55,015 nucleotides of DNA from Strigamia acuminata (Eukaryota > Arthropoda > Chilopoda > Geophilomorpha > Linotaeniidae): NCBI GenBank assembly GCA_949358305.1, contig CASHSZ010000134.1, positions 1 to 55,015 on the forward strand, in the 5' to 3' direction. The notes beneath the pieces were generated by a model that was not told the DNA's origin, did not search any database, and saw only the letters and a program-made list of their open reading frames with translations. This document shows, piece after piece, positions 47,583-55,015 of this stretch (position 1 is the stretch's first letter; each line of letters begins with the position of its first letter). The position numbers were made by a program, and so were the translations under genes.

Positions 47583-47633
47583 TTACGTGACGTGGCACGT
47601 TGCTGTTACGTGACGCGATAGCCAGTATTTAAG
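47572..47633 (+). promoter_or_regulatory. Promoter-like left edge of FB2
   Basis: The same two 23-bp TTACGTGACG copies and TATTTAAG (47626-47633) as at FB1, pointing inward. Activity is inferred only. Confidence 0.3.
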
Positions 47634-47702
47634 CAGGGGATTCCATCATCGTTTACACAAATGCGCATTGCAACGTGGAGGCGCATTCGAGTCCTTTTCC
47701 CA

Positions 47703-48372
47703 AGCGTTGAAAAAGGACAAAACTCGTATTCGATTCGAAAGCGAATCGAATACGATTTTTGTCCTTTTTCAACGCAAAATTGTATTCGATTCGCTTTCGA
47801 ATCGAATACGAGTTTTGCCCTTCTTCAACGCGAAATCGTATTCGACTCGCTTTCGAGTCGAATGCGAATTTTTCCCTTCTTCAACGCGAAATCGTATTCG
47901 ACTCGTTTTCGAGTCGAGTACGAGTTTTGCCCTTCTTCAACGCGAAATCGTATTCGACTCGTTTTCGAGTCGAATACGAGTTTTGCCCTTCTTCAACGCG
48001 AAATCGTATTCGACTCGTTTTCGAGTCGAGTACGAGTTTTGCCCTTCTTCAACGCGAAATCGTATTCGACTCGTTTTCGAGTCGAGTACGAGTTTTGCCC
48101 TTCTTCAACGCGAAATCGTATTCGACTCGTTTTCGAGTCGAATACGAGTTTTGCCCTTCTTCAACGCGAAATCGTATTCGACTCGTTTTCGAGTCGAGTA
48201 CGAGTTTTGCCCTTCTTCAACGCGAAATCGTATTCGACTCGTTTTCGAGTCGAATACGAGTTTTGCCCTTCTTCAACGCGAAATCGTATTCGACTCGTTT
48301 TCGAGTCGAGTACGAGTTTTGCCCTTCTTCAACGCGAAATCGTATTCGACTCGTTTTCGAGTCGAATACGAG
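47703..48372 (+). repeat. Left arm of FB2: 56-bp hairpin repeats
   Basis: Unit-for-unit match to the FB1 left arm, including the order of CGAGTACG and CGAATACG variants and the flipped outermost unit. Confidence 0.95.
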
Positions 48373-48613
48373 ATAGTCGATGACCCGTTCCCGGACTTTG
48401 ACTCGTACGACTCGTATTCGAGATGTATTCGAGATGTATTCGAGATGTATTCGAATCGTATTCGAGTCGCATTCGAGATGGTCGATGATTTCCACTCGCT
48501 CGTATACGCGTTGTATACGAGCTCGTATTTTGATCGTAATCGTAAACGAATCGTTTACAAGTCGTATACAAGTTGTATACGACGTGTATACACCTCGTAT
48601 ACGAACGAAGTTT

Positions 48614-48692
48614 GGAAAATCCACCGGATACTTACTACGACATGAAAACACATAGTAGTCACATACGTCTTATTTGGAAATTGTGTTTTCAC
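48614..48692 (+). repeat. 79-bp conserved spacer of FB2, first copy
   Basis: Same sequence and strand as the FB1 spacer, 33768 bp further on. Confidence 0.9.
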
Positions 48693-49155
48693 AAACTTCG
48701 TTCGTATACGAGGTGTATACACGTCGTATACAACTTGTATACGACTTGTAAACGATTCGTTTACGATTACGATCAAAATACGAGCTCGTATACAACGCGT
48801 ATACGAGCGAGTGGAAATCATCGACCATCTCGAATACGACTCGAATTCGATTCGTATTCGATTCGAATTCGATTCGAATACGAATACGATCAAAATACGA
48901 ACTCGTAACAACTCGAATACGAATCAAAGTCCGGGAAACAAAAATCGACCATCTCGTATACGACTCGTATTCGAGATGTATTCGAGATGTATTCGAATCG
49001 TATTCGAGTCGCATTCGAGATGGTCGATGATTTCCACTCGCTCGTATACGCGTTGTATACGAGCTCGTATTTTGATCGTAATCGTAAACGAATCGTTTAC
49101 AAGTCGTATACAAGTTGTATACGACGTGTATACACCTCGTATACGAACGAAGTTT
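48693..49155 (+). repeat. Recombinant middle of FB2
   Basis: The first ~265 bp match the start of the FB1 R-type arm (to CGACCATCTCGTATACGA, with a 12-bp shorter ATTCGATTCGAA tract). The remaining ~198 bp match the inner end of the L-type arm (ATTCGAGATGTATTCGAG onward). The switch lies near 48958 in CTCGTATACGA, a word common to both parents, as expected for homologous recombination between two FB copies. Confidence 0.7.
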
Positions 49156-49234
49156 GGAAAATCCACCGGATACTTACTACGACATGAAAACACATAGTAG
49201 TCACATACGTCTTATTTGGAAATTGTGTTTTCAC
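49156..49234 (+). repeat. 79-bp conserved spacer of FB2, second copy
   Basis: Same length and strand as the first copy, flanked by the same AACGAAGTTT and AAACTTCGTT words. Confidence 0.9.
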
Positions 49235-49476
49235 AAACTTCGTTCGTATACGAGGTGTATACACGTCGTATACAACTTGTATACGACTTGTAAACGATTC
49301 GTTTACGATTACGATCAAAATACGAGCTCGTATACAACGCGTATACGAGCGAGTGGAAATCATCGACCATCTCGAATGCGACTCGAATACGATTCGAATA
49401 CATCTCGAATACATCTCGAATACATCTCGAATACGAGTCGTACGAGTCAAAGTCCGGGAACGGGTCATCGACTATC

Positions 49477-50144
49477 TCGTATTCGACTCGAAAACGAGTC
49501 GAATACGATTTCGCGTTGAAGAAGGGCAAAACTCGTACTCGACTCGAAAACGAGTCGAATACGATTTCGCGTTGAAGAAGGGCAAAACTCGTATTCGACT
49601 CGAAAACGAGTCGAATACGATTTCGCGTTGAAGAAGGGCAAAACTCGTACTCGACTCGAAAACGAGTCGAATACGATTTCGCGTTGAAGAAGGGCAAAAC
49701 TCGTATTCGACTCGAAAACGAGTCGAATACGATTTCGCGTTGAAGAAGGGCAAAACTCGTACTCGACTCGAAAACGAGTCGAATACGATTTCGCGTTGAA
49801 GAAGGGCAAAACTCGTACTCGACTCGAAAACGAGTCGAATACGATTTCGCGTTGAAGAAGGGCAAAACTCGTATTCGACTCGAAAACGAGTCGAATACGA
49901 TTTCGCGTTGAAGAAGGGCAAAACTCGTACTCGACTCGAAAACGAGTCGAATACGATTTCGCGTTGAAGAAGGGAAAAATTCGCATTCGACTCGAAAGCG
50001 AGTCGAATACGATTTCGCGTTGAAGAAGGGCAAAACTCGTATTCGATTCGAAAGCGAATCGAATACAATTTTGCGTTGAAAAAGGACAAAAATCGTATTC
50101 GATTCGCTTTCGAATCGAATACGAGTTTTGTCCTTTTTCAACGC
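49477..50144 (-). repeat. Right arm of FB2: 56-bp hairpin repeats (inverted)
   Basis: The complement of 47703-48372 with the same variant order; unlike in FB1, both arms are of the GACTCG type. Confidence 0.95.
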
Positions 50145-50214
50145 TTGGGAAAAGGACTCGAATGCGCCTCCACGTTGCAATGCGCATTTGTGTAAACGAT
50201 GATGGAATCCCCTG

Positions 50215-50276
50215 CTTAAATACTGGCTATCGCGTCACGTAACAGCAACGTGCCACGTCACGTAATTGCAACGTGC
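50215..50276 (-). promoter_or_regulatory. Promoter-like right edge of FB2
   Basis: TATTTAAG on the - strand (50215-50222), with the two 23-bp TTACGTGACG copies at 50231-50253 and 50254-50276, convergent with the left edge. Confidence 0.3.
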
Positions 50277-51953
50277 CGCGCTATGCCACACAATGTGCCG
50301 CCGCGATAGGCCATTGAACCCGAATGTGTGTGATGCGAAACGCGCGAGTACGCGCGCGGAGAACGCGCGGCAATGCTAGCAACAGGAGCGCAACTGCCCA
50401 AGAAATTGCTCAACAATAAAAGGCACGTGGAAGCACGTGCCTGAAACAATAGGCACTTCAAATAAAGTTATTGTTAAAAAACGGGCTTGAAAACCAACAA
50501 TTACACAATAATTAAGGGGCAAGAAATGAACTTTGCTGCAATGCAAAGTTCTCAAAATACAGAGAAATGAAAGTTACACTTGTATAAAGAATTGACAATG
50601 TTTGAAACCAATAAAAACTACAAAAACACACTTGTAAAAAACCCAAAACAACACCCAGAATGAATTATTTGACTCAAATTAACCCTAAAACAGTCTTGGA
50701 GGTCGTGCAGACGACAGAGTCGGATCGGAAGGTTGCTAAAACCTGACGCCAAAACTAGCAATGGGACAGCTAGTTAGAAAACAGCTTTTTCATCAATTAT
50801 GAACGCTGAAAACCTCACCCAGGGGTAGAAAATGATGGAGAGAACGTTTTCGCCATCTAAAACGGTCTAAAACGGGTCTAAAATGCCTAAACCGGCGCCT
50901 GGAACGTGGCGCAGTTGTTGGGTCAAATATTGTCAAAAATCAGTGGAAATTTGTCAAATACTGGCAAAAATCTGCTGAAATTTGTCAAAAATTGCCAAAT
51001 TTTGGCGCAAGTTACGTGAGGTTTGCGCGCATCCAACTATGACAAAAAATCCATGCGTGTGCACGCGCGATTTACTGGCGCGTTGGAAGCGTTAAAATAA
51101 ATTTTTCCAATATCTAACACAATTTGCACCGAATTATGGCAATTTTTGACAAATTTACATGGATTTTTGCCAGTATTTGACAAATTTCCACGGATTTTTG
51201 ACAATATTTGACAAATTCCAGACAAATTTCAGACAAATTTCAATTAATTTTAGAAATTTTATGAGAAATTTCAGCAAATGTTTGAGGATTGAGGAAATCT
51301 TCTGAAATTTGTCAAATATAGGCAAAAATCTTCTGAAATTTGTCAAATACAGGCAAAAATCTGCTGAAATTTGTCAAAAATTGCCCAAATTCCGTGCAAG
51401 TTTTGCAAGTTTTGCGCGCATCAAATCGTATGCGCGCCTATACTATTGCACGAGCGCATTGACGCGTGATGAACACCGACCACGTTTACGAAGTGAATTC
51501 GAGCTACAAAAGTATCGAGTCGCCATTCTATGATGGAAAAAAAAAATTAAGTGTAAACAAACAAAATAAAAACTTTAATATACAAGAAACGTACAATTCC
51601 ACTCAACTTTGTTTCAAATTTTATTTATTGGATCATTGAAAATAAACAGTAGTGTTGTGCACTGTACGCTTAAGTGTATACCGGCGATGCGTTGTTTTGT
51701 GGTGGGGATTTGCCTCGATAATTGATCTTTTCTCTTTGTTTGCAATATTTTTTTGGCCTTTTTTGTTGATTTTTCGGTTTGAAATTGTTTTTTTCCGGTG
51801 TAATTTAAGTGGTGGAAGGTTGTTGGCGTGTGTTGAGGGTAATTTTGGCGGTTTTTGGGTCGGGATTAGTGTTTTCTGCGATTTTTGATCGGTATTTGGG
51901 GTTTGATGCAGCGGATAGCGCATGCGAATCGCCGTCGACCGTAGCATTAGCAA
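50266..51953 (-). repeat. Inverted satellite unit right of FB2, array A terminal type
   Basis: 1688 bp, the same length as both terminal units. It carries all array A terminal markers: AAAACAGTC (near 50687), GACAAAAAATCC (near 51042), TAATTTTAGAAAT (near 51243), plus the two-base insertion. It matches 12127-13814 better than its own left partner 45895-47582. At its far end it has the GATCAAAAATCG edge variant. Confidence 0.93.
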
Positions 51954-53100
51954 TTGCAACCTGCCGCGCTATGCCACACAATGTGCCGCCGCGATAGGCC
52001 ATCGAATCCGAATGTGTGTGATGCGAAACGCGAGTACGCGCGCGGAGAACGCGCGGCAATGCTAGCAACAGGAGCGCAACTGCCCAAGAAATTGCTCAAC
52101 AATAAAAGGCACGTGGAAGCACGTGCCTGAAACAATAGGCACTTCAAATAAAGTTATTGTTAAAAAACGGGCTTGAAAACCAACAATTACACAATAATTA
52201 AGGGGCAAGAAATGAACTTTGCTGCAATGCAAAGTTCTCAAAATACAGAGAAATGAAAGTTACACTTGTATAAAGAATTGACAATGTTTGAAACCAATAA
52301 AAACTACAAAAACACACTTGTAAAAAACCCAAAACAACCCCCAGAATGAATTATTTGACTCAAATTAACCCTAAAACGGTCTTGGAGGTCGTGCAGACGA
52401 CAGAGTCGGATCGGAAGGTTGCTAAAACCTGACGCCAAAACTAGCAATGGGACAGCTAGTTAGAAAACAGCTTTTTCATCAATCATGAACGCTGAAAACC
52501 TCACCCAGGGGTAGAAAATGATGGAGAGAACGTTTTCGCCATCTAAAACGGTCTAAAACGGGTCTAAAATGCCTAAACCGGCGCCTGGAACGTGGCGCAG
52601 TTGTTGGGTCAAATATTGTCAAAAATCAGTGGAAATTTGTCAAATACTGGCAAAAATCTGCTGAAATTTGTCAAAAATTGCCAAATTTTGGCGCAAGTTA
52701 CGTGAGGTTTGCGCGCATCCAACTATGACGAAAAATCCACGCGTGTGCACGCGCGATTTACTGGCGCGTTGGAAGCGTTAAAATAAATTTTTCCAATATC
52801 TAACACAATTTGCACCGAATTATGGCAATTTTTGACAAATTTACATGGATTTTTGCCAGTATTTGACAAATTTCCACGGATTTTTGACAATATTTGACAC
52901 ATTCAAGACAAATTTCAGACAGATTTCAATTAATTTTAGAAAATGTTTGAGAAATATCAGCAAATGTTTGAGGATTGAGGAAATCTGCTGAAATTTGTCA
53001 AATATAGACAAAAATCTGCTGAAATTTGTCAAATATAGACAAAAATCTGCTGAAATTTGTAAAAAATTGCCCAAATTCGGTGCAAGTTTTGCAAGTTTGC
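51954..53100 (-). repeat. Truncated inverted satellite unit
   Basis: Continues in phase from the previous unit and stops inside the left end of the 276-bp module (TGCAAGTTTTGCAAGTTT). The last ~200 bp are more diverged, with altered 31-bp repeats (CAAATATAGACAAAAATCTG twice). Lost sequence corresponds to about 530 bp of a unit. Confidence 0.93.
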
Positions 53101-53880
53101 AAACAGCAACAAGAATGATGTATTTAATAATTGTTTTTGCATTAGATATGTGTTTAATTCGTTTTACCTCGGTTTGTACGGTTCTTGCGCGTAGTGCGCA
53201 CGTTCAACACGCGGCCACGCGCGTACATCGCGCGTGTTGCGAGCAGGACGCAACAAAAGTTTGAGAGACTCGCATTTTACCAAGTCCCCAACTTATTTTA
53301 CAGTTTTAGTTTAGCTTACCAACTCGCTTGGTAATTTCTGGATCCTGTTTAAGTGTTTCGTCGGGTTTTGAGCCCATAAACCCGTCTTTTTCCTTGGTAA
53401 GCGATTGCGTCGTCTGCTCAGAGCAACTGGCTTTAAGCGGAGATCGCTTACACGAGTCTGGAATGAGCGCTTATCACCGCATTCGGCTCCAGTCTTCGTT
53501 TCTCGTTGAAAGTTAGCTTGTTGATTCGGGTTTTGGGCGACATTGACTAAAAAGACCTCGGGAATCGTTCCCACCACTCGGTTTAGTCGTTTTCGAGACC
53601 CACAACCTCGAAAACGAAGTTAGAAGTGGCTCAAGGCCACTAGCGTGTCTGGCAGATAGCCATTTTGGTGATTTACGGGCGTCGGGCCCTTGTTCTTTGT
53701 TTCCCGCCTTTGCTCCTTTGTTTTTATTTGGTATTCAAGGTTCCTAAGCCTACAGTAGATTGGGATTAAATTCCCATGAAGATTTATTAAGTATTCATTG
53801 GTAAAAACGAATATTTCCGCCGGCGCGTTTCTCTCATAGGTTTCGGTTCGCTCGAATCTCATTTTTGAGCGACCCAGCGA
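53101..53880. other. Unassigned sequence between satellite and diverged satellite
   Basis: 780 bp without copies elsewhere in the window. It includes GCGCGTAGTGCGC and ACGCGCGTACATCGCGCGT inverted words (53187-53240). Open frames of 88 and 89 codons on the - strand (53311-53577, 53620-53889) have no domain I recognise. An LTR was considered because of the copia fragment nearby, but no TG...CA ends with a duplication could be fixed. Confidence 0.4.
53587..53617. other. 11-bp perfect hairpin
   Basis: TCGTTTTCGAG, nine bases, then CTCGAAAACGA. A smaller hairpin follows (AGTGGC, TCAAG, GCCACT at 53624-53640). Function unknown. Confidence 0.6.
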
Positions 53881-54166
53881 ATGCGCCAAGTTACAGGCGC
53901 CAGCTTAGCAGTTTTAGACTCGTTTTCGACCGTTCTAGTGTCAAAAAACGCGTAGAGCACATTTTGCGACCTTTGGAAGTGCTTTTCCGACACCTAAGTG
54001 GTCGGAAAAGTGCTCTTCTGAGTTAAGACTCCTTTTGGCATTTTAGCGTCAGCATAAGAAATTCCTCAAACTTTTATTGAAATCTCTCAAAAATTTCTAA
54101 AATTAATTGAAATTTGTCTGAAAATTGTCAAATATTGGCAAAAATCTGCAGAAATTTGTCAAATAC
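53881..54166 (+). repeat. Diverged relative of the satellite unit
   Basis: Aligns in order with the satellite: ATGCGCCAAGTTACAGGCGCC with CTGCGCCACGTTCCAGGCGCC, then TTTTAGACTCGTTTTCGACC, then TTTTAGCGTCAG, then AATTAATTGAAATTTGTCTG and GTCAAATATTGGCAAAAATC. The blocks between are short or replaced. It is on the + strand, opposite to the units just left of it. It suggests an older satellite subfamily at the array margin. Confidence 0.65.
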
Positions 54167-54301
54167 GCGATCGCATTGCGACAGAAAGTCGTTTACGACT
54201 CCAATACGCACCCGTGCGTGTTTGTATCGCAACACGAAACTCAAACGCGCCACCGCGTTGCAAGACAACCAAATTTACAAACGCAAACGCGCATTTGAGA
54301 C
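54167..54301. other. Short unassigned spacer
   Basis: CpG-rich (GCGCCACCGCGTTGCAAGAC). Nothing recognised. Confidence 0.4.
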
Positions 54302-54562
54302 AAAAACGAGTTTATTTTATTCACTCTCGCTTGATCCCCCTTCATCGCGCCTCGTTGCTCCTGTGAAAAAAATATATGAGAATGCACAGAAATGAACCTT
54401 CCAATACTTACATGAAAATTGGCAACCTTGACACAAAACAGTCTATCGACACTCCCAACACCACCCCGGACATTTTTCGGAAGAGTATGGTCCACCCGGA
54501 ATTCCCAGAATAGTCACCCCCAAAATGCGGATTTCGCGGAAGCCAATCCGCGAAAAGGATAT
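54302..54562 (-). other. Duplicated segment with a candidate 51-bp intron (copy 2)
   Basis: Inverse copy of 24461-24722. On the - strand the donor GTAAGT starts at 54411 and the acceptor TTTTTTTCACAG ends at 54361. Both sites are preserved despite roughly 10-15% differences around them (my rough estimate by eye). The segment ends where the copia reading frame starts to look like pol, so a breakpoint lies at about 54560. Confidence 0.4.
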
Positions 54563-55015
54563 GGAGGCAAGTTCAATTGTGCAGAACAAAGCAGAGAATG
54601 GGAATAATTCTACTAATGGGGTTAAAACTTTTGACAAGAAAGATAAGGCTCAAACGATGGACATTTGGCACTCCCGCTTAGGGCATTTAAATGCAAAGGG
54701 AATTGCGGGTTTAGAAAAGTCAACTGATGTTTTTGGGCTGAAACTCTCGAACAAGGAGTTGTCGATGTGTGACTCTTGCGCCAGGGCGAAGAGCACACGT
54801 GCTAGTTTTCCCCCAATAATTGGAATTACCACGAAAGGCATTTTAGAAATAGTGCACATGGACGTGTGGGGACCCGCTCCGGTTCAAACATTGGGTGGGG
54901 CATACTATTATCTCATTCTCATCGATGATTTTTCCCGCTTTATGTGGATAATTATCATGAAACGAAAAAGTGATGTTTTGGGACATTTTAAGCGGTGGTT
55001 ACTTGAGGTTGAAAG
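54561..55015 (+). CDS. Ty1/copia retrotransposon pol fragment (GAG-pre-integrase and integrase start), cut by window edge
   Basis: 151 codons are visible with no stop, and the frame continues past the window. Residues 36-42 read WHSRLGH and residues 70-73 read CDSC. His37, His42, Cys70 and Cys73 form the HHCC zinc motif of the integrase N-terminus, with 27 residues between H42 and C70, within the family range. HMDVWGP follows, with Asp101 as the first acidic residue of the DDE catalytic triad; then YYYLILIDDFSRFMW, the typical start of the copia integrase core. The second Asp and the Glu lie beyond the window. The order (integrase before reverse transcriptase) and the motifs are diagnostic of Ty1/copia, not Ty3/gypsy. 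Gag and protease are missing upstream: the frame meets the duplicated segment at about 54560. The first ATG here, or the in-frame one at 54525, is therefore not a natural start. The element is probably 5'-truncated and inactive, though the visible part is intact. Confidence 0.92.
   Translation, partial: MEASSIVQNKAENGNNSTNGVKTFDKKDKAQTMDIWHSRLGHLNAKGIAGLEKSTDVFGLKLSNKELSMCDSCARAKSTRASFPPIIGITTKGILEIVHMDVWGPAPVQTLGGAYYYLILIDDFSRFMWIIIMKRKSDVLGHFKRWLLEVE

Larger units (their letters stand above)
47583..50265 (+). mobile_element. Foldback element FB2 (double-spacer form)
   Basis: Composition: left arm 1031 bp (47583-48613), 79-bp spacer, 463-bp middle, second 79-bp spacer, right arm 1031 bp (49235-50265). 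The two arms are inverted copies of equal length in which I found no difference by reading and by the identical translations of the two arms. The left arm also appears identical to the FB1 left arm (13815-14845). Both spacers are in the same orientation, so FB2 is not a plain palindrome but looks like two FB copies joined by recombination. Satellite flanks are inverted on the two sides. Confidence 0.75.

Noticed and set aside
47583-50265. Palindrome as a pure foldback-read assembly artefact
   Set aside because: Not fully excluded for FB2, but its flanking satellite units differ at several sites and it carries two spacers. FB1 and the central block have clearly diverged arms, so palindromes are real for at least part of the window.
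53587-53640. Intrinsic transcription terminator
   Set aside because: Two hairpins, but no T-run follows and the context is eukaryotic.
53101-53880. LTR of the neighbouring copia element
   Set aside because: No TG...CA boundaries with a target duplication, no second copy in the window, and 0.4 kb of unrelated repeat lies between it and pol.

Overview
This window is almost gene-free eukaryotic repeat DNA. Eukaryotic origin is inferred from a long-period satellite, a Ty1/copia integrase fragment, and a duplicated segment carrying what look like about 50-base GT-AG introns. I cannot place the lineage: no rRNA, tRNA or host gene is visible. The only protein-coding sequence I can support is the copia pol fragment at the right edge (54561 to the window end, + strand).

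Layout. (1) 1-13814: satellite array A, head-to-tail units of 1676 or 1686 bp on the + strand. (2) 13815-15635: foldback element FB1. (3) 15636-17310: one satellite unit on the - strand. (4) 17393-29094: an imperfect palindromic block. Its outer arms (17393-20325 and 27272-29094) and inner arms (24012-24415 and 26976-27271) are inverted copies of each other. The left side holds a 3.69-kb stretch that the right side lacks, and foldback element FB3 (24825-26673) lies between the inner arms. (5) 29095-47582: satellite array B, 11 units on the + strand. (6) 47583-50265: foldback element FB2. (7) 50266-53100: two - strand satellite units, the second truncated. (8) 53101-55015: unassigned sequence, a diverged satellite relative, an inverted copy of a segment also found beside FB3, and the copia fragment.

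The main point is the geometry. The satellite changes strand at FB1, across the FB3 block, and again at FB2. All three foldbacks share one 79-bp spacer and the same 56-bp arm repeats, and each 56-bp repeat is itself a 13-bp-stem hairpin. I could not match this family to a named transposon. It may be a non-autonomous foldback element, or a satellite-associated palindrome that drives inverted duplication.

Satellite units fall into a few variant classes with a non-random order in both arrays. This allows a partial history: the inverted unit right of FB2 carries the private markers of the last unit of array A, not those of its own left neighbour. The first ~1.5 kb of the window has many single-base indels relative to later units and looks like an unpolished contig end. 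Near-identical repeats of this kind are also prone to misassembly, so the copy number and order given here describe the sequence as supplied.
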